The translations under genes were made by a program, and so were the position numbers. Under the pieces are notes generated by a model. That model was not told the DNA's origin. It did not search any database and was given only the letters and a program-made list of their open reading frames with translations. Of a stretch of 64,000 nt of DNA, positions 15,454 through 25,567 are shown one piece after another (the first letter of the stretch is position 1; each line of letters begins with the position of its first letter). The DNA is taken from contig NZ_CP132311.1 of NCBI RefSeq assembly GCF_030733845.1, forward strand, positions 1,553,501-1,617,500, given 5' to 3'. Source of the DNA: Shinella zoogloeoides. GTDB taxonomy: Bacteria > Pseudomonadota > Alphaproteobacteria > Rhizobiales > Rhizobiaceae.

Positions 15454-15669
15454 ATGGACGTGCTTCGAGACCCCACGCATATCGGCATGTTTGAGCCCCA
15501 GGACCTTACGGTTCTGAAAGGCGTGTTCACGCGATTGACGGCATCGAACGATCTCGGCCTCGACGAGGCGCGGGCCCGTTCGCTCGCCCGCTCGATCATT
15601 ACGCTCTATCGACACGGCGTGCGTGATCCCAACCAGCTTTTCGACGTTCTGCAAGTAGAGGCGTCCTGA
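15454..15669 (+). CDS. Hypothetical 71-residue protein
   Basis: The start at 15454 has GGGGAGGAC only a few bases upstream, clearly better than the frame start at 15430. The protein reads MDVLRDPTHIGMFEPQDLTV and then a helix bundle (ARARSLARSIITLYRHGV). The composition and strong ribosome-binding site look chromosomal. It may be the first core gene to the right of the accessory region. Function unknown. Confidence 0.65.
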   Translation: MDVLRDPTHIGMFEPQDLTVLKGVFTRLTASNDLGLDEARARSLARSIITLYRHGVRDPNQLFDVLQVEAS

Positions 15670-15692
15670 CGCCGAAGAGATGGTAGAAACAA

Positions 15693-15722
15693 GCGCTCGC
15701 CGCGTATTCGGCGGGCGCCTTT
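15693..15722 (+). terminator. Terminator after the 71-residue gene
   Basis: Ten-base arms (15693-15702 and 15709-15718, one mismatch) around a 6-base loop, followed by a short CTTT tract, 24 bases after the stop. Confidence 0.5.
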
Positions 15723-15891
15723 AACCATGTGGAAACCATAAATCATTGATCCTTGCCCTCGGGCTCCCATTCATTCGCAATTTTGCCATCTTATTGGCAT
15801 GATTAACGTACTGTTATTTACTGAGTGACATTGACGGCTAACTTGCAGGGGCAAGGCAGTTGGCTGGCGCATCGTCGGGGACAATAGCGGC

Positions 15892-16908
15892 GTGGGACAT
15901 AAAAACTTCGAGAAGAACGCGAGCCGGCTCGGCAAGGGCCTTCGGCTCATCGCAATTCCTCTGGTCTGCGCAGGCCTTGCCGCCTGTGCGACGACGACGC
16001 CCGCCCCCAAGAAAAAGGTCCGCAGCAAGGAGTTCTTCTCCGAATCCGAATATGGCGTGAAGGCAAGCCCGCGCGTCGTGGAGGAGGGGCAGGCGGTGCC
16101 GAAGGGTGGCGGGCGCTACCAGCTCGGCAAGGCCTATCAGGTCCGCGGCAAGTGGTATAAGCCGAAGGAAGAGCCGGGCTACAGCAGGACGGGCCTCGCA
16201 TCCTGGTACGGTTCGGCCTTCCATGGCCGCAAGACGGCGAACGGCGAGGTCTACGACAAATACCACCTGTCTGCCGCACATCCCACATTCCCGCTGCCGA
16301 GCTATGCGCGGGTCACCAACATGGAAAACGGCACCTCCGTCGTGGTGCGCGTCAACGATCGCGGCCCGTTCCATGAGGGCCGCGTGATCGACGTTTCGTC
16401 CAAGACCGCCGATCTGCTCGACATGAAGCGCACCGGCACGGCCAAGGTACGCGTGCAATATGTCGGTAAGGCGCCGCTCGAGGGCAACGACATGCCCTAT
16501 CTCATGGCGTCCTACGTGACCAAGGGCTCGCGCGTTCCGGCGGTCGATCCGGGCGGCCAGATCGCGACGGGCGTCATGGTCGCTTCGGCAGACAACAGCA
16601 CCTTGCCGGGCGTCGGCGCAGGCGAGGGCACCTTGACCGTTCCCGCCGAAAGCACGATGACGGCGCTTGCCAAGACAACCCCGGCAAGCGAAGCGTTCCA
16701 GGCGATGGAACAGTTTGCCCTGCTGCCCGAAATCGGCCCGCTGCCGATCGAACGGCCGAACTTCGTTCCGCAGCTTTCCGCCGACCCGAGCTATGCGGCA
16801 GCCTATGCCGACGAGCGCGTGCGTGATGCAGCCGGCGCCTTCGACGCTATCCTGACGATCGACGGCACGCTGACGCGGCTTTCCGCGCTCGCCGACAACG
16901 CGGGCTGA
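15892..16908 (+). CDS. rlpA: RlpA-like septal/rare lipoprotein (DPBB domain)
   Basis: 338 residues from a GTG at 15892. An N-terminal signal with lipobox (LAAC, Cys32) anchors it as a lipoprotein. Residues about 100-190 form a double-psi beta-barrel (ASWYGSAFHGRKTANGEVYD, VRVNDRGPF, RVIDVSSKTADLL). RlpA proteins bind glycan strands lacking stem peptides, and in some species they are lytic transglycosylases at the septum. There is no C-terminal SPOR domain; instead the last 130 residues are a Pro/Ala-rich variable tail. It precedes the penicillin-binding-protein gene by 81 bases, consistent with a cell-wall unit. Confidence 0.88.
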   Translation: MGHKNFEKNASRLGKGLRLIAIPLVCAGLAACATTTPAPKKKVRSKEFFSESEYGVKASPRVVEEGQAVPKGGGRYQLGKAYQVRGKWYKPKEEPGYSRTGLASWYGSAFHGRKTANGEVYDKYHLSAAHPTFPLPSYARVTNMENGTSVVVRVNDRGPFHEGRVIDVSSKTADLLDMKRTGTAKVRVQYVGKAPLEGNDMPYLMASYVTKGSRVPAVDPGGQIATGVMVASADNSTLPGVGAGEGTLTVPAESTMTALAKTTPASEAFQAMEQFALLPEIGPLPIERPNFVPQLSADPSYAAAYADERVRDAAGAFDAILTIDGTLTRLSALADNAG

Positions 16909-16989
16909 TGAACGGGCTTTACGGCCGCATGCCCAAAGCCGTTTGCGCAATGCGCGCGGCTGTGGGAGGGTGATGCATCCGGAGTCGCC

Positions 16990-18153
16990 ATGCATCGCCG
17001 CCTATTCGCCTGCCTCGTCCTTTTCCTGTGTTTTTTCACCGCCGCGCATGGCCAGTCGGCGGCGCCGCAGGCCGGTTTCGACGTCAAGGCGAAGCAGGTC
17101 TACCTGATCGAGGCGGAAACCGGCACGGTGCTGTTCGCCCGGGCGGAAGACGACGCTGTTCCCGCTGCCTCGCTTGCCAAGCTGATGACCGTGGCGACGG
17201 TGCTCAAGGCGATCGCCGGTGGGGAAACGACGCTCGAAACGCAATACCCCGTCACGGAACATGCCTGGCGGACCGGCGGCGCGCCCTCGCGCACCTCCAC
17301 CATGTTTGCCGCGCTGAAATCGAGCGTGCGCGTCGAAGACCTGATCCGCGGCATCACGGTGCAGTTCGCCAACGACGCCTGCATCATCCTCGCCGAAGGC
17401 ATTGCCGGGTCGGAGACCGCCTTTGCCGAGCGCATGACGGCGGAGGCGAGGGCGCTGGGCCTGCAAAAATCCACCTTCGCCAATGCCACCGGCTTGCCGA
17501 ACCCGGCCAACAAGGTGACGATGCGCGAGATGGTGACGCTCGCCCGACACCTCCAGACAACGTATCCGGGCTCCATGCGCTACTATCTCGAACCCGAATT
17601 CGAGTGGAACAAGATAAAGCAGCGCAACCGCAATCCGTTGCTGGCGCTCAATATCGGCGTGACGGGCTTCGTCACCGGCTTTTCGGAGGAGGGCGGCTAT
17701 TCCATCGTCGCGGCGGTGAACCGGGATGGCAAGGACCTGCTGCTCGCCATGGGCGGCATGGAGAGCGAGAAGGCGCGCATCGAGGAATCCCGGCGTATCA
17801 TCGAATGGGCGCTTTCCTCCTTCGAGCGGCGCACGCTCTTCAAGGAGGGCGAGACGATTGCCGATGCCAGCGTCTATGGCGGCGATCGCTCCGTCGTGCC
17901 GCTGGTCGCGGGCGAGCAGGTGGATGTGTTCCTGCCGAAGGACAATTCGCAGCGGCTCGTCGCCCGCGTCGTCTATACTTGGCCGGTGCGCGCGCCGGTG
18001 GAGCCGGGAAAGACCGTCGGCACGCTGAAGATCTGGAACGACAAGCAGCTTCTGCGCGAGGTGCCGGTCAAGACGGCCGGGACGGTGAATGTCGGCACGC
18101 TGCGCGCCCGCGCGCTCGATGCGCTGATCGAACTCTTCTTCTTCTGGATTTGA
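16990..18153 (+). CDS. D-alanyl-D-alanine carboxypeptidase family (PBP5/DacF type) with altered motifs
   Basis: 387 residues, with a signal peptide ending near AHGQSA (residue 22). The first active-site motif SLAK (Ser61, Lys64) is intact. The second motif, normally Ser-x-Asn, reads Phe126-Ala-Asn128 (VQFANDAC). The third, normally Lys-Thr-Gly, reads Val228-Thr-Gly230 in GFVTGFSEEGGYSIV. The C-terminal PBP5-like beta domain (about 280-370) and a final hydrophobic stretch (ELFFFWI) are present. Family members trim the terminal D-Ala of peptidoglycan in the periplasm. Loss of both proton-relay and binding residues suggests reduced or no carboxypeptidase activity, perhaps a structural or regulatory role. 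It lies between rlpA and tmk. Confidence 0.9.
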   Translation: MHRRLFACLVLFLCFFTAAHGQSAAPQAGFDVKAKQVYLIEAETGTVLFARAEDDAVPAASLAKLMTVATVLKAIAGGETTLETQYPVTEHAWRTGGAPSRTSTMFAALKSSVRVEDLIRGITVQFANDACIILAEGIAGSETAFAERMTAEARALGLQKSTFANATGLPNPANKVTMREMVTLARHLQTTYPGSMRYYLEPEFEWNKIKQRNRNPLLALNIGVTGFVTGFSEEGGYSIVAAVNRDGKDLLLAMGGMESEKARIEESRRIIEWALSSFERRTLFKEGETIADASVYGGDRSVVPLVAGEQVDVFLPKDNSQRLVARVVYTWPVRAPVEPGKTVGTLKIWNDKQLLREVPVKTAGTVNVGTLRARALDALIELFFFWI

Positions 18154-18280
18154 CGGGGTGGGGCGGGCTGAAAAGCGTTTCGTCTGCCGGAAACATGGGT
18201 TAGTAGTGGTCCGACTCGGCTCCGGCCCATCGGATTTTGTCAAAGGGCGACCCTGGCGCCCACTGGAACGGAAGTAGGAT

Positions 18281-18964
18281 TTGTCTGCCGCACCCGGTTT
18301 GTTTGTCACGTTCGAAGGCGGCGAAGGCGCTGGAAAGTCGACACAGATCCGGCTTCTGGCAAACGCATTGCGTGAGCGTGGCCTGACCGTGCTGATGACG
18401 CGCGAACCGGGCGGCTCCAAGGGTGCGGAGGCGGTGCGCCACGTTCTTCTCTCCGGCGCGGCCGAGCCTTACGGCATCCGCATGGAGGCGATCCTCTTCG
18501 CCGCCGCGCGCAGCGACCATGTCGAAGAGGTCATCCGCCCGGCGCTGTCCGCCGGCACGGTCGTGCTGTGCGACCGTTTCATGGATTCTTCCCGCGTCTA
18601 TCAGGGCATCACCGGCAATCTGGAACAGCCCTTCGTCGAGGCGCTGGAGCGCGTGGCGATCAACGGCGTCGTGCCCGACTGTACCGTCATCTTCGACCTT
18701 CCCGCCGCCGTCGGCCTCGAGCGCGCCCGCAAGCGTGCCGCCGGGCCGGACGAACAGCCCGACCGCTTCGAGAAGGAAGAGCTGGAAACGCACGAGAAGC
18801 GCCGCGAGGCCTTCCTCGATATCGCCGAGCGCGAGCCGCTGCGCTGCCGGGTGATCGACGCCACTAGGACGCAGGAGCAGATCGCCGCCGAGGTGCTCGC
18901 CATCATCGAACCGCTGCTGCCGATCAACGCCCACGGCCAGCCGGATCCGGAGCCCGTATCGTGA
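18281..18964 (+). CDS. tmk: Thymidylate kinase
   Basis: 227 residues from a TTG start at 18281, with GGAAGTAGGA just upstream; no in-frame ATG fits the family N-terminus. P-loop GGEGAGKST (residues 13-21), the DR motif LCDRFMDSS and the lid region near [13 protein letters not shown] are present. It phosphorylates dTMP to dTDP for DNA synthesis. The stop overlaps the holB start (GTGA), so the two are coupled; the pairing of tmk with holB is common. Confidence 0.95.
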   Translation: MSAAPGLFVTFEGGEGAGKSTQIRLLANALRERGLTVLMTREPGGSKGAEAVRHVLLSGAAEPYGIRMEAILFAAARSDHVEEVIRPALSAGTVVLCDRFMDSSRVYQGITGNLEQPFVEALERVAINGVVPDCTVIFDLPAAVGLERARKRAAGPDEQPDRFEKEELETHEKRREAFLDIAEREPLRCRVIDATRTQEQIAAEVLAIIEPLLPINAHGQPDPEPVS

Positions 18965-19992
18965 GCGAGGAGCGTCCCGGCATTCTCGACGGCGCCGTGC
19001 ACCCGGCCGAGCAGACGAAGCTCTACGGTCATGCCGAGGCGGAGCAATTTCTGGCGCGCTCCTACCGCTCCGGCAAGGGCCATCACGCTATCCTGATCGA
19101 GGGGCCGGAAGGCATCGGCAAGGCGACGCTTGCCTTCCACTTTGCCAATCACGTTCTGCACCACCCGGAGCCGGCGCAGGCGCCGGAGACGATCGCCGAT
19201 CCGTCGCCCGCGTCGCCCATCACCCGTCAGCTCGCCGCCGGCGCCTCCCACAATCTGCTGCATCTGACACGGCCGGTGGACGAGAAGACCGGCAAGGTGA
19301 AATCGGCCATCACGGTGGACGAGGTGCGCAAGGCCGGGAAATTCCTCGCCCAGACCTCCGGCACGGGCAACTGGCGCATCGTCATCATCGATCCGGCGGA
19401 CGACCTCAACCGCAATGCCGCCAATGCCATCCTGAAGATCCTCGAAGAGCCGCCGAAGCGCTCGCTCTTCCTGGTGCTGACCCATGCACCGGGAAAACTC
19501 TTGCCGACCATCCGCTCACGCTGCCTGCCGCTCGCGCTCTCGCCGCTGTCGGAAAGCGACCTTGCCAGCGCCCTCGACAGCCTCGGCGCCGCGCCGTCGG
19601 GCGCGCGGGCAGGGGAGGTTCTCTCCGCCGCCCATGGCAGCGTCTCCGAGGCGCTGAAGCTCACGAACTACGGCGGCTTCGATATCGTCGAAGCCTTCCG
19701 AGCCATCGTCGACGCTCCGGCCGAACCGCCACGGCGCGACGTGCACAAGCTCGCCGACGTGCTTTCCGCCAGGGACAGCGACACCGTCTTCTCGTTCTTC
19801 TGCCAGCACGCCACCGATTTCGTCACCGCCGCCGCCCGCGCCGCCGCCCTTTCCGGCGACATCGCCCGCGCCGACCGCCTCGCGCACCTTTCCTCGCAGC
19901 TCGGTGAGCGCATCGCCATCGCCCAGGGCTACAACCTCGACCGCAAGCAGACGATCATCACCATGCTCGACGACCTCCGGGCGTCGCGCTAG
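18961..19992 (+). CDS. holB: DNA polymerase III delta' subunit
   Basis: 343 residues from a GTG overlapping the tmk stop. Residues about 30-60 hold the AAA+ fold with a P-loop-like [12 protein letters not shown]; delta' is the clamp-loader stator and does not need ATPase activity. The sensor region ([14 protein letters not shown], then [11 protein letters not shown]) is typical. The zinc-binding cysteines of the E. coli protein are absent, as in other alphaproteobacteria to my recollection. It works with delta, tau and the beta clamp. Confidence 0.93.
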   Translation: MSEERPGILDGAVHPAEQTKLYGHAEAEQFLARSYRSGKGHHAILIEGPEGIGKATLAFHFANHVLHHPEPAQAPETIADPSPASPITRQLAAGASHNLLHLTRPVDEKTGKVKSAITVDEVRKAGKFLAQTSGTGNWRIVIIDPADDLNRNAANAILKILEEPPKRSLFLVLTHAPGKLLPTIRSRCLPLALSPLSESDLASALDSLGAAPSGARAGEVLSAAHGSVSEALKLTNYGGFDIVEAFRAIVDAPAEPPRRDVHKLADVLSARDSDTVFSFFCQHATDFVTAAARAAALSGDIARADRLAHLSSQLGERIAIAQGYNLDRKQTIITMLDDLRASR

Positions 19993-20078
19993 ATCAAAGC
20001 GGAAACTTGCTGTTCCCCTCTGCGCCCGCATGGTCTAATACCTTGCGGCATTGCACAACCGAAGACAGATACGCTCCC

Positions 20079-21629
20079 ATGACCGATACGAACCGCTTCT
20101 ACATCACGACCGCCATTTCCTATCCGAACGGCAAGCCGCATATCGGCCACGCCTACGAGCTGATCGCGACGGATGCCATGGCGCGTTACCAGCGGCTCGA
20201 CGGGCGCGATGTGTTCTTTCTGACCGGCACGGACGAGCATGGCCAGAAGATGCAGCAGACGGCGCGCAAGGAAGGCATCGAGCCGCGCGATCTCGCTGAG
20301 AGAAATTCTGCCGAATTCAAGCAGATGGCCGTTCTTCTTAATGCATCGAACGATGATTTCATCCGCACGACCGAGGAGCGCCACTACGAGGCCTGCGCCG
20401 AGATCTGGCGCCGCATGGAAGCCAATGGCGATATCTACAAGGGCGGCTATGCCGGTTGGTATTCCGTGCGTGACGAAGCCTACTATCAGGAAGGCGAGAC
20501 GGAGAAACGCGACGACGGCGTGCGCTACGGCCCGCAGGGCACGCCCGTCGAATGGGTGGAGGAGGAGAGCTATTTCTTCCGCCTCTCCGCCTATCAGGAC
20601 AGGCTGCTGAAGCACTACGAGGACAACCCGGACTTCATCGGCCCCGCCGAGCGCCGCAACGAGGTGATCTCCTTCGTCAAATCCGGCCTCAAGGACCTCT
20701 CGGTCTCGCGCACGACATTCGACTGGGGCATTCCGGTTCCGGGCGACCCGGCGCATGTCATGTATGTCTGGGTCGACGCGCTGACCAACTATATCACCGC
20801 GACCGGCTACCTCACCGATCCCGAGGGTCCGCGCGCCAAATACTGGCCGGCGAACATCCACATCATCGGCAAGGACATCATCCGCTTCCACGCCGTCTAC
20901 TGGCCGGCCTTCCTGATGTCGGCCGGCCTGCCGCTACCGGGCCGCGTCTTCGCCCACGGCTTCCTGCTCAACAAGGGCGAGAAGATGTCGAAATCGCTCG
21001 GCAACGTGGTCGATCCGGTCAACCTGGTGAACCATTTCGGCCTCGATCCGATCCGCTACTTCTTCCTGCGCGAAGTCTCTTTCGGCCAGGACGGCAGCTA
21101 TAGCGAGGAGGGGATCGCGACGCGCATCAACTCGGACCTTGCCAACGGCATCGGCAACCTCGCCAGCCGCTCGCTGTCGATGATCATCAAGAACTGCGAC
21201 GGCAAGGTGCCGGAATGCGGCGACCTCTCGGAGGCCGACCGCGCCATGCTCGCCTCCGTCGATGCGCTGCATGCCATCACCCGCGAGGACATGGGCAGGC
21301 AGCAGATCCACAAGGCGCTGGCCGCGATCATCGCCGTCGTCTCGGAAGCCGACCGCTATTTTGCCGGCGAGGCACCCTGGGCGCTCAAGAAGACCGATCC
21401 CATCCGCATGGGCACCGTGCTCTATGTGACGGCGGAGGTCGTGCGCCAGATCGCGATTCTCCTGCAGCCCTTCATGCCGGAATCCGGCCGCAAGCTGCTG
21501 AACCTCGTCGCGGCCCCTGTCGACAAGCGCGATTTCGCGGCGCTCGGCGAAGCCGGCCGTCTCGTCAGCGGCACGCCGCTGGAAGCGCCGTCCCCGGTCT
21601 TCCCGCGCTATGTCGCACCCGAGGCGTGA
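20079..21629 (+). CDS. metG: Methionyl-tRNA synthetase
   Basis: 516 residues from the ATG at 20079 ([20 protein letters not shown]). The class I signature HIGH appears in PHIGHAY, and KMSKS in [11 protein letters not shown]. The length fits the short form that lacks the C-terminal tRNA-binding/dimerisation domain. It charges tRNA(Met). An upstream in-frame ATG at 20007 lies in the holB-metG gap and has no good ribosome-binding site. Part of the tmk-holB-metG-tatD-MBL series, all in one direction. Confidence 0.95.
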   Translation: MTDTNRFYITTAISYPNGKPHIGHAYELIATDAMARYQRLDGRDVFFLTGTDEHGQKMQQTARKEGIEPRDLAERNSAEFKQMAVLLNASNDDFIRTTEERHYEACAEIWRRMEANGDIYKGGYAGWYSVRDEAYYQEGETEKRDDGVRYGPQGTPVEWVEEESYFFRLSAYQDRLLKHYEDNPDFIGPAERRNEVISFVKSGLKDLSVSRTTFDWGIPVPGDPAHVMYVWVDALTNYITATGYLTDPEGPRAKYWPANIHIIGKDIIRFHAVYWPAFLMSAGLPLPGRVFAHGFLLNKGEKMSKSLGNVVDPVNLVNHFGLDPIRYFFLREVSFGQDGSYSEEGIATRINSDLANGIGNLASRSLSMIIKNCDGKVPECGDLSEADRAMLASVDALHAITREDMGRQQIHKALAAIIAVVSEADRYFAGEAPWALKKTDPIRMGTVLYVTAEVVRQIAILLQPFMPESGRKLLNLVAAPVDKRDFAALGEAGRLVSGTPLEAPSPVFPRYVAPEA

Positions 21630-21636
21630 CGCCGAG

Positions 21637-22416
21637 ATGCTGATCGACACCCACTGCCATCTGGATTTTCCGGATTTCGAAGCGGAGCGCGACGATATCG
21701 TCGCGCGGGCGCACGCGGCCGGCGTGAAGCAGATGATCACCATCTCGACCCGGGTACGAAAGTTCCCGGCCATCCTGGCGATCGCCGAGAAATATCCGTC
21801 GGTCTTCTGCTCGGTCGGCACGCATCCGCACAATGCCGACGAGGAGCTGGACATTCCGGTTTCCGAACTCGTCGAACTGTCGAAGCATGCGCGCGTGGTG
21901 GCGATCGGCGAGGCGGGTCTCGACTACTTCTACGACAACGCGCCGCGCGACGCGCAGGCCATCGGCCTTCGCAACCATATCGCGGCGGCGCGCGAGACGG
22001 GCCTGCCGCTCGTCATCCACAGCCGTTCGGCGGACGAGGACATGGCGGCGATCCTGACCGAGGAGATGGGGAAGGGGGCGTTCCCCTTCCTGCTGCACTG
22101 CTTCTCCTCCGGTGCGGACCTCGCCCGTGTCGGCGTCGAACTCGGCGGCTATGTCTCCTTTTCCGGCATCCTGACCTTCCCGAAGTCGGAAGAGCTGCGC
22201 ACGATCGCGAAAACCGTGCCGCTGGAGCGCATGCTGGTTGAGACCGACGCGCCCTACCTCGCGCCGAAGCCGTTCCGCGGAAAGCGCAACGAGCCCGCCT
22301 ATACGGCGCATACGGCGGCCGTCCTGGCCGAAACCATGGGCGTCAGTACGGACGAGATCGCCCGCATCACCACCGAAAACGCTTTCCGCATCTTCTCCAA
22401 GATGCCGCGGGTGTAG
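21637..22416 (+). CDS. TatD family metal-dependent hydrolase
   Basis: 259 residues from the ATG at 21637 (MLIDTHCHLDFPDFEAERDD). Metal ligands are visible in DTHCHLD, GEAGLDYFY, VIHSRSADED, LHCFS and ETDAPYLAP. Family members are magnesium-dependent 3'-5' nucleases or quality-control hydrolases. It starts 7 bases after metG and is 2 bases from the next gene, so it is in the same operon. Linkage to metG and holB is widespread. Confidence 0.92.
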   Translation: MLIDTHCHLDFPDFEAERDDIVARAHAAGVKQMITISTRVRKFPAILAIAEKYPSVFCSVGTHPHNADEELDIPVSELVELSKHARVVAIGEAGLDYFYDNAPRDAQAIGLRNHIAAARETGLPLVIHSRSADEDMAAILTEEMGKGAFPFLLHCFSSGADLARVGVELGGYVSFSGILTFPKSEELRTIAKTVPLERMLVETDAPYLAPKPFRGKRNEPAYTAHTAAVLAETMGVSTDEIARITTENAFRIFSKMPRV

Positions 22417-22418
22417 CC

Positions 22419-23246
22419 GTGGCCTATACGCGGCGCTTCACCATTCTCGGCTGCGGCTCGTCTCCGGGCGTGCCGCGCATCACAGGCGACTGGGGGGCCT
22501 GCGATCCCGCCAACCCGAAGAACCGTCGCACCCGCGCCGCCTTCCTCGTCGAGCAGTTCGGCCCGCAGGGCGTGACGACCGTCGTCATCGACACCGGCCC
22601 CGATTTCCGCATGCAGATGATCACCGCCGGCGTCGAGGCCATCGATGCGGTGCTCTACAGCCATCCCCACGCCGACCATATCCACGGCATCGACGACATA
22701 AGGGGCTTCGTGCAGCAGAACCACGCGCGGGTGCCGATCTGGGCCGATGCGGCGACGATGGAGCGCATCCGCGAAGGCTTCGGCTATTGCCTGAGGACGC
22801 CCGCCGGCAGCATGTATCCGCCGATCGTGACGGAGAACCTGATCGAGCCGATGGACGCGCCCGTGAAGATCGAAGGGCGAGGGGGCCCGATCACCTTCCA
22901 GCCCCTCCTCCAGATCCACGGCTCCATCCATTCGCTCGGCTTTCGCATCGGAAATGTCGCCTATTGCAGCGACATCAGCGATTTCCCCGACGAGACCATG
23001 CCGCGGCTTGCCGGTCTCGACATGCTGGTGATCGACGCGCTGCAATACCGCTATCATTCGAGCCACCTGTCGCTGAGCCAGGCGCTGGACTGGATCGAGC
23101 GGCTGAAGCCGGCGCGCGCCATTCTCACCCATATGCACGTGCCGCTCGATTACGACACCGTGCAGAAGGAAACGCCCGACCATGTGGAGCCGGCCTATGA
23201 CGGTCTTAGCTTCGAGGTCGCGCTTGCCGATGATCAGGTGAAATAA
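22419..23246 (+). CDS. MBL-fold metallo-hydrolase
   Basis: 275 residues from a GTG 2 bases after the tatD stop. The HxHxDH motif is in [12 protein letters not shown]; downstream ligands include [20 protein letters not shown] and [10 protein letters not shown]. It resembles PhnP/tRNase Z-like phosphodiesterases. The substrate is unknown; several relatives cleave cyclic or 3',5' phosphodiesters. Its 3' end overlaps the convergent purC by 13 bases. Confidence 0.88.
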   Translation: MAYTRRFTILGCGSSPGVPRITGDWGACDPANPKNRRTRAAFLVEQFGPQGVTTVVIDTGPDFRMQMITAGVEAIDAVLYSHPHADHIHGIDDIRGFVQQNHARVPIWADAATMERIREGFGYCLRTPAGSMYPPIVTENLIEPMDAPVKIEGRGGPITFQPLLQIHGSIHSLGFRIGNVAYCSDISDFPDETMPRLAGLDMLVIDALQYRYHSSHLSLSQALDWIERLKPARAILTHMHVPLDYDTVQKETPDHVEPAYDGLSFEVALADDQVK

Positions 23247-24187
23247 GGCGCCAGGTTCGTGCGGATGCGGTCCAGAACCGTTTCGCCGGAAAGATCGGGC
23301 GTAAACGTCTTTCCGGTAATCTGTTCAAAGGCTTGGATGTAAACCTTCGAGGTCTGCTCGACGAGCCCGCGCGGGATTTCCGGGATCGGATCCTTGTAGG
23401 GATCGCAACGCTCCGTGACCCAGGCACGCACGAAATCCTTGTCGAAGCTGGCCGGCCGGCCGCCCTTGGCAAAGCTCTCTTCGTAGCTGTCGGTGATCCA
23501 GTAGCGGCTCGAATCCGGCGTATGGATTTCGTCGGCGAGCACGATGCGGCCGTCCTTGTCCGTGCCGAACTCGTACTTGGTGTCGACGAGGATGAGGCCG
23601 CGCTCGGCCGCACGAGCCTGTCCGCGGGCAAAGAGCGCCAGCGCATAGCGCGAGACCGTTTCCCATTGCTCCGGCGTCAGCAGGCCCTGGCTGAGGATTT
23701 CGTCGCCGGAGAGCGGCTCGTCGTGGCCGCCGTCGAAGGCCTTGCTGGTGGGCGTGATGATCGGTTCGGGAAGCTTCTCGTTGTCCTTGAGACCATCCGG
23801 CAGCGTGATGCCGTACATCTGGCGTTCGCCCTTGCGGTACTTCGTCAGGATCGAAGTGCTGGTCGTGCCGGCGAGATAGCCGCGCACGACGATCTCGACC
23901 GGCAGGATGTCGAGGCGCGTGCCGATGACGACGTTCGGATCCGGATAGGCCAGCACATGGTTCGGGCAGATGTCGGCGGTTTCCTCGAACCAGTAGCGCG
24001 CCGTCTGCGTCAGTACCTGGCCCTTGAAGGGAATCGCCGTCAGGATGACGTCGAAGGCGCTGAGGCGGTCCGTCGCGATGATGATGCGGCTGCCGTCCGG
24101 CAGGTCGTAGTTCTCGCGGACCTTGCCGTTGTAGCGGTTCGGCAGTTCCGGGATATGGGCGTCGGAGAGAATGCGCAAATCGCTCAT
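23234..24187 (-). CDS. purC: Phosphoribosylaminoimidazole-succinocarboxamide synthase, long form
   Basis: 317 residues ([20 protein letters not shown]). Conserved segments are [40 protein letters not shown] and [12 protein letters not shown]. It makes SAICAR from CAIR, aspartate and ATP in purine synthesis. The length and style match the larger bacterial/eukaryotic type. In rhizobia a shorter PurC usually sits with purS/purQ/purL elsewhere, so this could be a second copy. It is a single gene facing the MBL gene; the 255 bases upstream have no gene. Confidence 0.93.
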   Translation of the reverse strand: MSDLRILSDAHIPELPNRYNGKVRENYDLPDGSRIIIATDRLSAFDVILTAIPFKGQVLTQTARYWFEETADICPNHVLAYPDPNVVIGTRLDILPVEIVVRGYLAGTTSTSILTKYRKGERQMYGITLPDGLKDNEKLPEPIITPTSKAFDGGHDEPLSGDEILSQGLLTPEQWETVSRYALALFARGQARAAERGLILVDTKYEFGTDKDGRIVLADEIHTPDSSRYWITDSYEESFAKGGRPASFDKDFVRAWVTERCDPYKDPIPEIPRGLVEQTSKVYIQAFEQITGKTFTPDLSGETVLDRIRTNLAPYFT

Positions 24188-24442
24188 GGAGGAGGCTTTC
24201 GCTGTTGGTTCCGTCTGCCGTTTCGCTTAAGACTGCCGATGGTTCCGGGTCAAGGCGGAAACCGGATTTCCAGAGGCTTTCAGGGCTTTTGGTGTGTTAT
24301 ATAGTTCCATAATCTATCTTATGTGATTTAGGTATCACAAGGGGGTGGCTTCCCTTTCGACCGTCACCGCGCCAATATCCCTCAGCTCTCGAATCTCCCG
24401 ATTCCGTCTCGTTATCGCCAGTTCCCTAAGCCGTGATGCCGA

Positions 24443-24964
24443 ATGCCTGACACGCCTGTGCTCGAAACCGACCGTCTCATCCTGCGTGGCGCCCGGCTCG
24501 ATGATCTCGATGCCGTGACGGCGCTATGGGCGCTGCCTGAAATGGTGCGCTACCTTGGTGGCGTGCCGCAGTCGCGCGAGCAGTCCTGGGTGCGGCTTCT
24601 GCGCCATATCGGTATGTGGGATGTCATGAAGTTCGGGTTCTGGACTGTCACCGAGAAAATCTCCGGCCAGTTCATCGGGCAAGCCGGATTCCACGAGATG
24701 CGACGCGCCCTCACACCCAGCATCGAAAATACAATGGAAACCGGCTGGGGTTTGCATCCGGATTTTCAAGGTCGCGGCTATGCCAGCGAGGCGCTACGGG
24801 CGATGTTGTCCTGGGCGGTGGAAAACCATCCGGACAAGAAGGACACCTGCATCATCAAACCGGAGAACGCGGCGTCTATACGTCTTGCCGAGCGGCACGG
24901 ATTCCGGGAGTTCGCGCGCTCGCCCTATCTGGAGGGCGAGGTCATTATCTTTCACAGGCAGTAG
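24443..24964 (+). CDS. GNAT family N-acetyltransferase (RimJ/RimL type)
   Basis: 173 residues beginning MPDTPVLETDRLILRGARLD, the classic ETxRLxLR start of RimJ/RimL-like enzymes. The acetyl-CoA loop is GWGLHPDFQGRGYASEAL, and the C-terminus has a typical NxASIRLAERHGFRE helix. It likely acetylates a small molecule or a protein N-terminus. The substrate is unknown. Confidence 0.88.
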   Translation: MPDTPVLETDRLILRGARLDDLDAVTALWALPEMVRYLGGVPQSREQSWVRLLRHIGMWDVMKFGFWTVTEKISGQFIGQAGFHEMRRALTPSIENTMETGWGLHPDFQGRGYASEALRAMLSWAVENHPDKKDTCIIKPENAASIRLAERHGFREFARSPYLEGEVIIFHRQ

Positions 24965-25138
24965 TGGCGTACCCCTGCCCTTTATAAGTCTGTAGCGATA
25001 GCTTAGCTAGGCGCGACATCATATTGTTTTTAAATAGCAAAATAAATACGCATTGGTAATTTCAGCTTCATGAAATACGCCGCGACCCTGTGCCCCCTGG
25101 TGTGTTATTCTGTCGCCTTCGGAAAAGGAGTGTGCGCC

Positions 25139-25558
25139 ATGAAATCGCCTGCCGCCGTTTTCCTTTGCGTCTGCTTGTCCCTGATCCCGTTTGCCGCGCG
25201 GGCCGAAGAGCCGGTCGATACTGCGCAAGGCATCATCCAGAGTCAGATCGAAGCCTTCCTAAACGACGATGCGAAGACCGCCTATTCCTTCGCCTCTCCC
25301 ACCATTCGTGGAAAATTCCAGAGCGAGTCTGCCTTCTTCGACATGGTCAAGAAGGGCTATGCGCCGGTCTACCGGCCGGGCAATTTCGCCTTCGGACGCT
25401 CCAAGGTCGAGGGGGACATGGTGGTGCAGGAGGTGCTGATCTCCGGGCCTGATGGCAAGGACTGGACGGCGCTCTACCAGCTCGTTAAGCAGCCGGACGG
25501 CAGCTACAAGATCAACGGCGTGCACATGGTGCGCGCCGCGCCGGGACCGGAAATCTGA
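25139..25558 (+). CDS. DUF4864-type exported protein
   Basis: 139 residues. Start at 25139, with AAAAGGAG about 9 bases upstream; the longer frame from 25070 is not needed. The signal peptide is MKSPAAVFLCVCLSLIPFAA, ending near ARA|EE. The mature part (IIQSQIEAFLNDDAKTAYSF and FFDMVKKGYAPVYRP, with YQLVKQPDGSYKINGVHM) matches the DUF4864 pattern, an NTF2-like fold in the periplasm. Function unknown. It is convergent with tgt, 9 bases apart. Confidence 0.8.
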   Translation: MKSPAAVFLCVCLSLIPFAARAEEPVDTAQGIIQSQIEAFLNDDAKTAYSFASPTIRGKFQSESAFFDMVKKGYAPVYRPGNFAFGRSKVEGDMVVQEVLISGPDGKDWTALYQLVKQPDGSYKINGVHMVRAAPGPEI

Positions 25559-25567
25559 GCCGGCCCG

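Noticed and set aside
15670-15891. A tRNA gene as the attachment site near rlpA
   Set aside because: No cloverleaf could be folded by eye; only the terminator hairpin is present.
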